From Artemisia argyi (lineage: Eukaryota; Streptophyta; Magnoliopsida; Asterales; Asteraceae): 64,000 bases of DNA. How positions within the stretch are numbered: position 1 is the stretch's first letter; each line of letters opens with the position of its first letter. The notes under the pieces are model-generated. The model was not told the origin of the DNA, searched no databases, and worked only from the letters and a program-made list of their open reading frames with translations. Location of the stretch: contig CM060697.1 of assembly GCA_030686995.1 (NCBI GenBank), forward strand, positions 105,647,272 through 105,711,271. The letters are read 5' to 3'. Below, in pieces: positions 43,809 through 56,322 of the stretch. Position numbers and translations under genes: made by a program.

Positions 43809-46765
43809 TAATTATTAATCTAATTACTTATTAATTTATAATTATACTAATTATATTAGGAAAAATAGAAAATGAACAATTTAGATCCTAGAAAAAATTA
43901 TAAAAATGTTTTAACTTAAATAAAAGTTAGAAAAATATAAAAACTAGGTTATACTTTATAAATTATAATTATGCTATTTAATTACTTAATATTAATTAAA
44001 ACTTAATTAAACTGTTAATTATGAAAACAATTAAAGACAAAATAAAAATCTGGAAAAATTTCTAAAATTACTTTAACCTAAAAGAGAATTTATAAAAATA
44101 TAAAAAATGATATATTGCTTATAAATAAGCTAAAAAGAAAATTAAAATGATAAATCCTATTAAATAGAAGCTATTACTATAATTAAAGTTGGTTTTTGGT
44201 GTTTTTTTCTTTTTCCAAATTAATTATACACTAAATACAAACACTTTTTCTGAAAACGCTTTTTACATAACCCAAAAATAAGCAGTTGAGAGCTTGTTGA
44301 CCCTAACAGTTGACTTTTGTTGACTGTGGAAGGATTTTAGCTCAATTTGGAGTGTGTGGGGTCCACAATGGTGAAAATAGATGCAAATAAGTATAATGAA
44401 CAAGTTAAAACATATATCACACAAATAAGCTAAGTAAATAAGCTAAAACACCACAATAAGCTGTTTGCTTATTTGGTTCTGAGGCAGACTGGGGACAAAC
44501 TTTGGATGCAAAACTAAGTGGGGTCCACTGGTCTACAGGTCAAACAACAGATCAATACTACTTCCCTGGTAGGAGGGGGTTGTATGGAACCAAAATGGAG
44601 GTGTGGGACCCAGTGGGTTGGCCACAAACTACCACCAAAGGTGGTGGGTGAGATGGGTGGTCTGTGCACAGGGCACACTTTTGCCCTGCAAGTAGTTTCC
44701 AAGGGTACTTTGGTCCACTAGAAAAATTTGTAAAAATCAAACAAATGCATGGACTTGTAGTTCTACTGGTAGACTTTGATCTCAACAAGTTTCAAGATCT
44801 AAAACAACCCACAAAAATCACAATAATTCATCCCATATTGGTAAAAACCTGACACTACTTATTTTGACTTTTTAGAAAAATGTAGGATTTGACTTATTTG
44901 AACTTTGATTGCTGATTTAGTGATCAAATATGTTATGATAACCTATATGAAGACCAACTTAAGTAAGAACACCCATTTATGAAAAGGTGTGATTGGATTT
45001 GGACTTGAAAACTCACCACAGTTAACTGTGGTGATCACTTTCTAGTGATTTTGACTTTGGTTGTGTCTTTGAACAAAATAATGATTTCCCTGACCTTAAT
45101 TCCACCCAACAAACTTAATGAAACACAGAGATGCTCAAATAAACAAGCATAACCATACAAACAGCCTACAACCAAACACTCCTTTAAAAACAATTGTTGA
45201 TGAAATCTTGAGTCAGACAAACATAAAATACAACCTACTGATAGAAACTATTATAATAAGCAATGAACAAGTAATTGAAACAATAATAAAGAACTAAACT
45301 ACTAAGGAGAGTAAAAATTAAAAAGCAAGGCTTACATAAGCCTTCCAAGCTAGGCTGTTAAGTAACACAGATCCACAAATACCAATCCTATGTGACTCCC
45401 ACAAGTCTCTAACCCTTTGCAATCCAGAAATTCATCCAAATCCAAAGCTGCTTCCACCTTTATCCATTTATTTTTATTTTTATTTATTTCACATTTTTAA
45501 CTATTTAATGAAACTTTGATTCTTAGTAAACTAGAAACTTGTTAAACCTTTAAAAACCTTTCTAAATGAGTGACTAAGGGTTTATGATTAGCTGAGAACC
45601 ACTTGTAGTACCAAAATGAGTATTTAGAATTCTTAACTTAAACTTGAAAATTGAAACTGAGATGGAAACTTTAAAACAGAACTTTCATTGATAAAAAAGA
45701 TTACAATACATTAAATTAAACTGAAAAACATTAAACCTAAGGATATTACACACTACAATGCTCCAAGATGAGCTACAATATATATCGAGGTAAAAACTAA
45801 AGCCTAAGTCTTCCACATGGCACCTTTTTGAATTCTGGGAGTCCCAATAGCTTTTTCTTTGGCCTCTGACCAAATCCCAGCCGTCCAATTAGCTTTTGAT
45901 CAATCTGAGCTGTTGATTAGCTTTTTGGCGCCAAATTGCATACGGGGCAAAATTGAGTGGAATAGGTGGGAGATATTAATTGTGGTGGTGTGGGTTGGTG
46001 TGGAAGGTGAAGGGGAATTTATTGTGGGGGCTGCTTGGTGAAAAAGGTGAGAGGAGGGGGGAGAGTTGCCCTGGTTTTACGCTGGATGTTGGGGGGAAGG
46101 AGATGGTCAGCGGGGTGTTTGACCAGAGTTGACTGTTTGACCCCGCTTTTATTATTTTGGAATTGGGCTGGGGGAAGTGGGCTTTGGGGGCTAATGGACC
46201 AGGGGTGGACTTGGAATGGGTTTGAGGTTTGGTTTTGGGTTTAAAGATAATAAGGGTCCGGATGGTTGTAAGTTATCAAGGACCAATTTTGTAATTTCCC
46301 AAATTTCAAGGACTGATTTTGCACTTTTCCCAATTTGCTTCCAAGGACCAATTATGATCTAATTCCAAAGTCCAAAAACCATTTTTTCCTTTTTCCAATT
46401 TTCAAAATTTCCCAGGGACCTATTTTGCCATTTTTGGATTTTCAGGGACTAAACATGTAATTTTGGAAAACTTGTTACCCAAGTGTAATATTTTGTGAGT
46501 TTTGACTTTCAAAACCTTGGGTTGACTTTTCCTTTCAAAATAAATGCATAGGGACTAAAATTGACAAGTTTTGAAACTTGGGGGACTAAAACTGCCAATA
46601 TTGCAAACTTTGATCGATTTTCCTTTGTTTTTGCACATTTTGCATTTAAAACACATAAAACACAATCCCTGTGATAATTTAAGTATTTTGATATCTTTTT
46701 GATTGTTTTTGTATGTTTTGGCAGTTTAAATACGTCAAAAACGATGAGTGTTTGAGCACTCATCA
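43809..46765 (-). mobile_element. Element D 5' LTR, truncated (2957 bp)
   Basis: Homologous to 33994-36953 of the complete LTR, with scattered single-base differences. The right end ...GAGCACTCATCA is intact and followed by the target duplication TACAC (46766-46770). Its U5 end is deleted. Open frames inside are incidental. Confidence 0.9.
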
Positions 46766-47803
46766 TACACCAACTTCATGATTGAACCAGGGGAGACACT
46801 TGAATCATACTATCACCGTTTCACCAATATCGTCAATGATTTGGAAAGACATGAAGTACACCTACCAAGAATAGCAGTCAATACGAAGTTTGTCGGTAGT
46901 CTGGGTTATGAGTGGCAAAAATATTTGACATTTGTTCGACAAGCAAAGAATCTTCATAATGCTCCATATGGTGTGTTGTATGATTATCTAAAGCACCATG
47001 AATCTGAAGTGGAAAAACATCGAGCTATTCGAGGAGGTTATTCACCACCCCCAACACCAAACTCATTGGCACTCGTTGCTCAATCTCATTCTGCTCCACC
47101 TCCAATGTCAAATTATGCTTATGTTCAGGAACAAAATTACTTTAGTTATCCACAACCTTCTACCTCAAACCAAATGGTTTATTATGATTCATCTCCGCAG
47201 CATACTTCAACTCAACTTGTTCCATACACCAACAGTGATGCAGTGTATTACTCAAATTCCAATGAAGATGACGATGAGGATTTCAATACGTTGAATCAGG
47301 GACTTGCTCTCATTGCTCGTGCCTTCAGCAAATTCTCCAACAAGACAAACAACCGTCAACGTTGTTCTTCTAACACAAGGAATCAAGTTGTTGTACAAGA
47401 TGGCAGGGTTGAAATACAGAACCGTAACTTTGGTCGATCAGGTTCAGGAGGTTATTCAGGAAATTTTGGGAATGGTCAGAGGTTTAACAACAATGGAGGA
47501 TTCAGGAACAATTCAGGTGCTCCTCAGCAAAGATCTGAAACAGCTGAAAATAGGAATTCAGATTCAGGGAATGCAGTGTGGTGCTACAACTGTAATGGTA
47601 AAGGTCATATTGCAACAACATGTCCAAAACCGAGAACTCGGGGAAGTAAGTTTCACAAGCAGGCATTATTTATGGCTCTCAAAGATGAAAAGGAAGGAAA
47701 TTTCACTGAGCAGGAGAACAGTTTCATGGCAAATGCGTACAACGATGATGACATGGAAGATCTGGAAGCTAATGCAGCTATGATGCTTATGGCCAACATG
47801 TAG
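46766..47803 (+). pseudogene. Element C gag, second fragment, with zinc knuckle
   Basis: Continues Gag from the D insertion: NFMIEPGETLESYYHRFTNI, then LPRIAVNTKFVGSLG.EWQKYLTFVRQ. A low-complexity Pro/Ser/Asn linker, a Gly/Asn/Arg-rich segment and a CCHC knuckle CYNCNGKGHIATTC (about 47583-47624) follow; spacing CX2CX4HX4C is canonical. The frame ends at TAG 47801-47803 and meets another TAG at 47810-47812, after which it stays open. Gag packages element RNA in the cytosol. Confidence 0.88.
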
Positions 47804-47812
47804 GAACTTTAG

Positions 47813-48139
47813 TTGAATGATTCAGGCCCAGTGTATGACACTGATGGTTTGTCTCAGGTACATGACCTAAACACGTGCTTAATACATGAAATAACATCAC
47901 CCTCTGCTTTTGAATCAGATAAGGCGCAAGTTGTTCCATCTGACTCATATTTATCTTCTCAAAAGGATGAACAAATGAATGATGTTATATTTGATGATGA
48001 CACAGTTGTTTCATTTGATGATCCTATTGAGAATGACAAACATGATCATGTAGAACAACATGAACATTTGTTTGATCCAGACCCTGACCTTATATTATTG
48101 TCCAATCAACTGAATGCTCAAAAATTGCAAATCATGAAA
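47813..48139 (+). pseudogene. Element C post-Gag segment, left of element E
   Basis: Same frame as Gag, beyond two stops: LNDSGPVYDTDGLSQVHDLN, then an acidic stretch (FDDDTVVSFDDPIEND). It ends LQIMK at the insertion point of element E (duplicated TGAAA at 48135-48139). This belongs to the long, mostly coiled-coil region that this copia family places between Gag and protease. Role unknown. Confidence 0.75.
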
Positions 48140-50504
48140 TGCAATGAGAAAAATTGGTGTGTGTCAATTATAGTATATATTTATTTTCCGGAGAAATACT
48201 TAGGAAAATATTTCCCGGGTCGTTCTCCCAACGAAGGTTCGAATGAAATTTCGAATAATCGAATTGGGAATCGTGTAGTGTAAAGTGAATTGTGAGAAGT
48301 GATTGTGAATTTCAAAATGTGAAAAGAAATAGTGAATAATGCAAAAGATACAAGCTATATATGCACAAAAATCTAAAACGTAAAAACGGAAATGCAAACG
48401 CGAATTTTAACGTAGCGTACGAAATAAAACGTGACTTTTATTCTAAAAACGATCCTACAAATGTAAAACAATTTTCTAAAAATCTTAAACTAATAAAAAT
48501 AATTTTTAGAAAAAGAAAAATATTTTTTTGATTTTTTATTTATTTTCTAAGATTTATTTTCTATTTATTGAATTAAAAAGTAATTAAAAATAAAGGAAAT
48601 TGTAAAAAATAATGGGAAAAATATAAAATCTATTCTGAAAAATATAAAATATAATAAAAGAATTATCTAAAATATTTTTGTATTTTTAAAAGCTTTTTCT
48701 GATTTTTTTATGGGTTTTTGTTTATTTAAAAATATTAAAAATTGACTAAAAGCTAAGAAATATTAAGAAAAATAGTAAAACAATCTAAAAAAATCTGGAA
48801 AAATTACATAAAATCTAAAATAATATGTAAAGATTGCAGAAAAAATTTGGAATTAAAAAAATAAGCAAAAGTGGTTATCTTGACCAAAACAGCTTATGGC
48901 AAGTGCTTATCTAAACTGATCACACAAATGTAATATGATACAAAAGACTCAGTTATGCTTAGAAATACACAGAGAGAACTCAAAAGCACTAGAATCTTAG
49001 CAATAAGCAATGTAAACAAACTAATGAACAGCAATAAGCACTTCACTTAACTTGCCAAATTACCACAATTCACCTCCAAACTCAGCTGTTAACTTTTATT
49101 GACTGAGTTATGGAAAATTGAATAGAAACAATTTTTAAACTAAATCAACAAGCTCACTTTTACTAAAAAAATAAATTTAGATGTAATGACAACAAGCTTT
49201 CTTAATTGAAAACTGTATTCAACAAAATCTCTTTTTATATTTTCTTATTTATTATAAAATTCATAAACTAGTTTAAAACTGAATTTAAATGCACAAGTAA
49301 CAAAATGACTAAACACTGAAATCCTAATGAGACTTTAAGAAAATGTAAGCTGATTCAATAAGATAGAACAAAAAACTAAATCAATTGATTAAAAGACTAA
49401 TTTCATTGATAATAAACGATTACAATTAAAAGTAAAATTACACTAGAAAAGTTGAGAAATAAAAGTGGCAGAGCTTCGCTACTCAAAACTCTGCCCCTAT
49501 TACACTAGCCCTAAGCCTCTATTTATACTATATGAGAGATGATTCTAGATATGAGGAGGCCACGGATTGCCACCTTGGCAATCCGTGTGGTGTGCTTCTT
49601 TAAGTACAATCTGAGCCTTTAGATCATCTCTAATCATTTGCCCTCTAATATCATCCCTTGGATTGAGTCTGATGACGCGTTCCTACCAATGGGAGATTGC
49701 CACGTTAGTCCCTTGTGTGCTTCTTGGCTTCTGACACGTCCTGACACCACTGACACCTTCTAGAAGCTGATTGATTAGACCAAAACACCCTTAATTACGG
49801 TAATTGATTGAAGCGGGGTTTTTAGGGTTCATGGTGAAACTGGGTTTGGGTAAATTGGGTGGTGGGAAGTATTAAGAAGGTAATATTTTATTACCTTTTT
49901 GACCGATTTTATTAATATTGACCAAAGGTGGGTGGGCCGGGTATAAGGATTTGGTTTTGGGCTTTGGTATTTTTTGGACTTTGTTGAGATGGACTTGGAC
50001 TTTACACATTTGGAATTTGGACCAGACTTTTAACACTTGTAGTATTTTCAGATTTTATGATATGAAATTGCAAGGACCAATTGTGAAATATATGAAACTG
50101 TAAAGGTAGCTTCTGCCAATATCAAAAAGTCTCAAGGGCTTTTGTTGTATATTTCTGAATTATGGAGGGCTAGAGCTTGATTTTACTTAAAATATTATGA
50201 TGAGGGACCAAATCTGTCAACTGATGAAAGTGTAGGGACTGAAAGTGTAATTTCTTCAGTCATTGACCTGGGACCAAATCTGACAAATCTTAAATCTTTG
50301 AGGTCTTCTATGAACTTAGTAGGCTCAGCATTGACTTTCTTTGACTATCTGCACACGTTCTACTCTCGTGCTCGTTTTTGCTTGTTTTCCGTTTGTTTTT
50401 CGTCATTTTGCGTAATATCCGTACCTGCACATTTACAATCACAAAAACATGTTTTCTTTGACGTTTGTTAGCTTATTTAGTCCATTTGGGTCGGTATTTG
50501 GCCA
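48140..50504 (-). mobile_element. Element E, solo LTR (2365 bp)
   Basis: Bounded by TG (48140) and CA (50504) with an exact 5-bp duplication TGAAA at 48135-48139 and 50505-50509. A minus-strand TATA box (TATAAATAGAGGC, about 49527-49515) suggests minus orientation. The layout resembles the D LTR: an AT-rich block at 48480-48850, and 'aggaccaa' words near 50060-50290 in the U3 position. I see no primer site or polypurine tract inside, so it is a solo LTR, probably of a second Athila family. The frame 49918-50103 is incidental. Confidence 0.8.
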
Positions 50505-52757
50505 TGAAATGGTATGTGAATTAACACATACCAAAAATAAAGCTTTGAAAGAAACAAATGCTATTTTAACAAAGGATATTCAATGCTACAAAATTCAACT
50601 TTCAAATCTTGAAAATGAAGTCAAACGTGAAAAGAGTTTTGAAAAGGCATTTCATGAATATTACAATAAAGAACAAGATCTTCAACACAAAATGCGTGAA
50701 TTAATTGAGTCAAACGGTAAAATGGTTTCCAAACTGGAAAATGAAAAATGTGAACTCAAACAACAAGTTGAACAACTCCAAAAAGAGCTTTCAAAACCAC
50801 AAACAGAGTTGCCAACTTGCAAAATGGATTTTTATGAACAAAAAGTGAGAAAAAGGAAAAGATAAGATTCTTTACTCGATGAAATAATCACTCTTGAACA
50901 TCAACTTCAAGAATTTAAAAATGTCGTTTACAAACATGGGGAATCTGTCACAACGATTCAAAAATTTACATTGAAACCAAGACCCGATAAAGGTTTTGTG
51001 ATTGGAGACTACCGTTCAACTTTTCTTCACACAATGTTCAAAACAAATCCTAAGCTTTACAGTATAGACCAATTGCTTGATAGTATAATTGTGCCTGTTA
51101 TTGTATATGATACTGAGGAAGAAGAGGAACTTGCAGACGAGAGTCGATCAAAAATGAGTTTAGTTGAACATTGCAAACCATATGATTACTCAAAAGCTCC
51201 TCATATTTCAAAATCTTTTGTTCCACCAAAAGAAATACCTGAGAAATCATGGTACGTAACCGAGTCATATGTCTCATCTTCCAATGGGGCTCCTGTCCAA
51301 ACTGTGGCACAAGTAAATGGACCTTTACCATCCTCTAGTGAAGTTACACCTTTACCTACACGTTCTCGTGTCTTAGATTATTTTAAAACTTTCATGAAAG
51401 AAATCAAAATTTTGGAAGAGGAAATTGAACGCAATTCGGAAATAAAAATTGCCACTTTTCAATCTGCTTACGAGCGAGAAAAGAGAGACATTTTTGAAAA
51501 ACAATTTTTTCCATTAGTTCATCATTTGCGTCATTGTGCTACACGTTGGGAACATGAACTTCAAAAAGAAGTTAAATCAATGGTAAACGTTTTCAAATTG
51601 AATGAAAATGCTATTTTGGTTCAACAACAAAGAAACAGAGCTTTTAAAAACAGATGATGATCAACTCTTGGAACAAGTTCTACATGCTGATATTGTGTCT
51701 GTTATCATGAATTCCATTTATCTTACTGGTACTTCTAAGTTTGTTGATGCTCATTCTATTGATAATGATTTGTGGAAAAAAGAAATTGAGTCATTAATGA
51801 ATGAAAATGAAAAGATAAGGAAAAACAGTGATGATGTGAAAAACAAACTTTCAAAAGAAATTTGTCAACTCAAACAAAGGCTTGAATGGTGTCAAGCTCA
51901 AAGTCTTGAACTAGAATTGCAACTTCAAAGTCAAAATGTTTCAAAAACTTGTCAGATTTGCAAAAATAATGAGTCTTTCAAAAATCAATGTCTTCAATAT
52001 GAAAGGGAAATTGCAAAATTGCAAATTGACAATGCTGAATGGGAACAAAACCGAATTGATATTGCTCATTGCAATAGAAAACTTGAGTCTCAAATTCAGG
52101 ACAAAAATCACATCATCATTGATTTAAAAGAGAAAATTAAGCTACTTGAGAAAGGAAAGTTTGTGGACACCACAGTTATTGCACCAGGAAAGTACAACAT
52201 AGAAAAAACAGATAAGGGAAATCATGCTCAGAGTTCTAATGTTAATTCTTCCACTTCTACAGGAATAGTCTCCACTAAAAGCGTTAGCAGACCCAAGCGA
52301 AAAGGTAACAAGAAGACTAGGAAGACTAGGATCTGGAAACGTAATAGCGGAACACTAGAAGTCCAAGAAGTTGAAGATCAACTTAGGAATTTGAATAAAA
52401 CTCGCATCTGAATTAGATTTTAATTTGGCAAATTGTAATCGAAATCTCAGTGTAACGAATGATGAACCTTTGAATGTTTTAAATTTTAATGCATCTTGTG
52501 TGTTTTGTCGCAAAAGTGTATTATCTGGTGATCATGCGAAATGTGTAGCTAATTCTCTTATAAATCGTCATAAGAAACGTAGGACAGGCATTCCTTCTAG
52601 GCCCACTACTGCCTCTAAGTCTATATTAGGAAAACCGCTAACTACGGTTTCTAATGATGTTGTAGTTACCCCCATAGTTGAACAGGACAAATCTAGGAAC
52701 AAGCCCAAAGCTAGTGAATTTACCAAAAAGAAAGCGAGAACTAGTTGGAACTGGTAA
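50505..52757 (+). pseudogene. Element C coiled-coil region between Gag and protease
   Basis: Resumes MVCELTHTKNKALKETNA and continues as long Lys/Glu/Gln/Leu-rich helices with heptad-like spacing (50520-50860, 51400-51650, 51780-52170). CRKSVLSGDHAKC (about 52504-52540) is a Cys-rich block near the end. Damage: TAA at 50863-50865 in frame; an extra base in an A run at about 51630 shifts the frame; another shift at about 52411-52425. Such a long coiled-coil insert before protease is not part of the minimal copia polyprotein. From memory it occurs in Asteraceae copia families; role unknown. Confidence 0.75.
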
Positions 52758-53733
52758 CGTTGGTTACAATATAAACCAGACTTTAAATGGATTCCTAAAA
52801 TGTTGACTATGTGTGCTTCTAACCAACAGGAACCCGCACTTTCTTTGGGTTCCACCCTTACTTCTGTTCCATCTTCGTCGTCTTCTTGTGATGCAGGTGG
52901 TTCAGATTGTTCTCTGGATTGTTGATAGCGAATGCACCCGACATATGACAGGCAATCTCAAACTTTTAGTCAACTTTGTTTCAAAGTTTATCGGAACTGT
53001 CAGATTCGGGAATGATCATTACGCTATAATCATGGGATACGGTGACTGCGTGAACGGGAACATTGAAATTAGCAGAGTTTACTATGTTGAAGGCTTGGGT
53101 CACAACCTCTTTTCAGTCGGTCAATTTTGTGATGGGGATTTAGAAGTAGCATTCCGAGAGAAAACATGTTTTGTTCGTGATCTACAGGGAAATGATCTAA
53201 TGTAGGGCACACGCAAAACCAGTCTATACACAATTTCCATGTCTAACATGATTGCTTCATCTCCGATTTATCTTCTCTCCAAAGCTGAATCAACTAAATC
53301 ATGGTTATGGCACAAACATCTTTCTCACTTGAATTTCAAAACGATGACTGAACTCGCTCGTCATAAACTAGTTGATGGCTTTCCAAGATTCCGTTATGCC
53401 AAAGATCACTTATGTCCGGCCTGTGAACAAGGCAAAAGAACTCGTGCTCATTTTCCTTCAAAAACTGAGCACACTACTAATCATGTGTTACAACTGCTTC
53501 ATATGGATTTGGGTGGTCCGATGCGTGTTCAAAGTATCAACAGTAAACGCTACATATTAGTAATTGTCGATAATTACTCCCGTTGGACTTGGGTTTATTT
53601 TCTTCGTAGCGAAGACCAAGCTCCTCAAATGATCATCACCTTTCTCACGAAAATTCAAGTTCAGTTACGCAGCACGGTCAAAATGGTTAGAATTGACAAT
53701 GGAACAGAATTTAAGAATCAGACATTAAGGTAA
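52758..53733 (+). pseudogene. Element C protease and integrase N-terminal part
   Basis: After a further frameshift (52757-52900) the protease reads WIVDSECTRHMTGNLKLLVN; the active-site DSG is DSE (codon 52930-52932). YVEGLGHNLFSVGQFCDGDL is the conserved protease tail. TAG at 53203-53205 interrupts in frame. Integrase follows: zinc-binding H-H-C-C (WHKHLSH ... CPACEQGK), then catalytic Asp in LLHMDLGGPM and in VRIDNGTEF. TAA at 53731-53733 sits where a Gln-type codon is expected before [10 protein letters not shown]. Inactive as it stands. Confidence 0.88.
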
Positions 53734-56322
53734 TATTTTGAGAAAGTGGGAATTGAATATCAAACGTCTATTGCAAGAACACCCGAACATAATGGAGTTG
53801 CTGAAAGACGCAACAGAACATTAGTGGAAGCTGCAAGAACGATGTTAATCAATACTCAATTACCAGATTACTTATGGGCGGAGGCTGTGTCAACTGCATG
53901 TTACACCCAAAACCGTTGCATGATCACAAAACGCCATCACAAAACCCCTTATCAGATTGTCCACAAAAGAAAACCAAACATCGATTGCTTTCATGTATTT
54001 GGAGCTCTTTGTTATCCGAAAAATGTTCGTGATGATTTAGATAAGCTTAAAGCAAAGGCTGACATTGGTGTGTTCGTTGGATATTGTGAAAATTTCAAAG
54101 GCTTTCGGATATGGAATCGCCATACAAGAGAGATTCAGGAGACTATTCATGCTAATTTCGATGAACTCACACAAATGGCTTCTGAGCAAAACAGCTTAGG
54201 ACCCGCATTTAACCGTCTAAATTTTCCAGAATCTTCGGCTGAACAATTCTCACTCTCCCGTAAAGAAGTGGAAACCTTGTTTGCTCCTTTGTTTGATGAT
54301 ACGATTGAAAACCGTCCTTTTGAGGTCTCACCAATTTCCGCTGCACACCTTGATCATAATCAAGTACCTGATTCACCTCAACAAACAACAACAACTATTG
54401 GGAGAGACGACCCTCCAGTTGCATCTCCAAAAACCGCAGAACAAACCGGATCTAACTCACGACAATCAGCTGAAGACTCCATACCAAAATCAGTTCCACA
54501 AACCGCAGAGCATGATCCAGTGGAATTCTTTAACCCTTTTGCACCGGCTCAACTCATTCCTGACATAGCTGAGTCGTCTACACGTAACTTGGATCCTGCT
54601 AACATGCGAGATAATTATCAACTTCACCCTTCGACACACAAATGGACTAGAGATCACCCCTTAGTTCAGATTATTGGCCATCCAGATGCACCAATCATGA
54701 CAAGACAACGACTCCACACAGATGGTGAAACTTGCATCTATGCACTCACAGTTTGTCAAGATGAACCTAAGAACATTAAACAAGCAATGACTTACGACAA
54801 CTGGATTAAATCTATGCAAGAGGAACTTCAGCAATTCAAACGATTAGAAGTCTGGGAATTAGTTAAAAAACCTGACGGAGTCTTTGTCATTGGGTTGAAA
54901 TGGATTTGGAAAAAGAAGCTGGATGCAGAAGGCACTGTCATACGTAACAAATCACGCTTGGTAGCTAAAGGATACTTCCAAGAAAAAGGAATTGACTTTG
55001 AAGAATCTTTTGCTCCAGTGGCTAGACTTGAAGCTGTTCGGATTTTTCTGGCATATGCTGCTCATCAGAATATGGTTGTTTATCAAATGGATGTGAAAAT
55101 GGCATTTCTGAATGGTCAACTCCGTGAAGTAGTTTATGTTAGTCAACCAGAAGGCTTTGTTGATCCTGAACGTCCCAATCACGTTTACCGACTCAAAAAG
55201 GCCCTTTATGGACTCAAGCAAGCCCCAAGGGCGTGGTATGACAAACTATCTGCTTTCTTGCTGGCCAATAAATTTTCTAAAGGTTCGGTGGATCCAACCT
55301 TGTTTACTAAAACATACGGGATGGACTTACTAATTGTTCAAATATATGTCGATGACATTATTTTTGCTTCAACAAACAAACGTTATTCAAATGATTTTGC
55401 AAATCTAATGGAAGATAATTTTGAAATGTCCATGATGGGTGAACTTTCGTTCTTTTTAGGACTACAAGTTCATCAATCACCCCATGGAATTTTTCTAAAT
55501 CAGTGTAAATATACTTTGGAAATTTTAAAGAAGCATGGAATGATGAGTTGTGATACTTATAATACACCAATGGGTTTTGGCACAAAACTGGATGTTGACA
55601 TACATGGGACTCCAGTTGACCCTACTAAATACCGCAGTATTATTGGGCCACTCATGTATCTCACAGCTAGTAGACCTGATATTGTCTTTGTAGTCTACAT
55701 GTGTTCTCGTTATCAGTCTAAACCAACTGAAAGGCACCTCAATGAGGCTAAAAGAATCCTTCGATACATAAAGGGAACCATTAACTTGGGAATCTGGTAT
55801 CCGAAGGATTCTGGTTTTGAACTAATTACTTTTTCAGACGCTGACCATGCAGGATATTTAGACACACGCAAAAGTACATCTGGTGGATTACAGTTTCTCG
55901 GAGATAAACTTGTGTCTTGGCAATCAAAGAAGCAGGACTGCACATCATTGTCATCAACAGAATCAGAATACGTAGCTATGTCTGCTTGCTGTGCTCAAGT
56001 CATCTGGATGAGTTCACAGCTTAAGGACTATGGCTACCTATTTAACAAGATTCCAATTTACTGTGACTCAAAAAGTGCTATAGCTATTTCCTGCAACATC
56101 GTTCATCACTGCAAGTCCAAACACATTGATCTCCGCTATCATTTCATCAAGGAGCATGTCGAAAAGGGTACAGTTGAATTATACTTTGTGGGAACTGAAT
56201 ACCAATTGGCAGACTTACTCACAAAAGCATTACCTCCAACAAGGTTTGCTGATCTAGTCCACCAAATTGGTATGCGATGTTTGACTCCAGAATATCTGAA
56301 AAAGTTTTTAAAACACTATTGA
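53734..56322 (+). CDS. Element C integrase C-terminal part, RT and RNase H (Ty1/copia), open frame
   Basis: About 860 codons are free of stops. At the start is the rest of integrase with its catalytic Glu ([20 protein letters not shown]). A Ser/Pro/Thr-rich linker follows (about 54200-54700), then [60 protein letters not shown], and the active site [10 protein letters not shown] (about 55346-55375). RNase H has [30 protein letters not shown] and [16 protein letters not shown] copies element RNA into DNA in virus-like particles; RNase H removes the template. The frame has no proper start because a stop at 53731 separates it from the upstream polyprotein. All visible RT and RNase H catalytic residues remain. 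Confidence 0.92.
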   Translation, partial: YFEKVGIEYQTSIARTPEHNGVAERRNRTLVEAARTMLINTQLPDYLWAEAVSTACYTQNRCMITKRHHKTPYQIVHKRKPNIDCFHVFGALCYPKNVRDDLDKLKAKADIGVFVGYCENFKGFRIWNRHTREIQETIHANFDELTQMASEQNSLGPAFNRLNFPESSAEQFSLSRKEVETLFAPLFDDTIENRPFEVSPISAAHLDHNQVPDSPQQTTTTIGRDDPPVASPKTAEQTGSNSRQSAEDSIPKSVPQTAEHDPVEFFNPFAPAQLIPDIAESSTRNLDPANMRDNYQLHPSTHKWTRDHPLVQIIGHPDAPIMTRQRLHTDGETCIYALTVCQDEPKNIKQAMTYDNWIKSMQEELQQFKRLEVWELVKKPDGVFVIGLKWIWKKKLDAEGTVIRNKSRLVAKGYFQEKGIDFEESFAPVARLEAVRIFLAYAAHQNMVVYQMDVKMAFLNGQLREVVYVSQPEGFVDPERPNHVYRLKKALYGLKQAPRAWYDKLSAFLLANKFSKGSVDPTLFTKTYGMDLLIVQIYVDDIIFASTNKRYSNDFANLMEDNFEMSMMGELSFFLGLQVHQSPHGIFLNQCKYTLEILKKHGMMSCDTYNTPMGFGTKLDVDIHGTPVDPTKYRSIIGPLMYLTASRPDIVFVVYMCSRYQSKPTERHLNEAKRILRYIKGTINLGIWYPKDSGFELITFSDADHAGYLDTRKSTSGGLQFLGDKLVSWQSKKQDCTSLSSTESEYVAMSACCAQVIWMSSQLKDYGYLFNKIPIYCDSKSAIAISCNIVHHCKSKHIDLRYHFIKEHVEKGTVELYFVGTEYQLADLLTKALPPTRFADLVHQIGMRCLTPEYLKKFLKHY

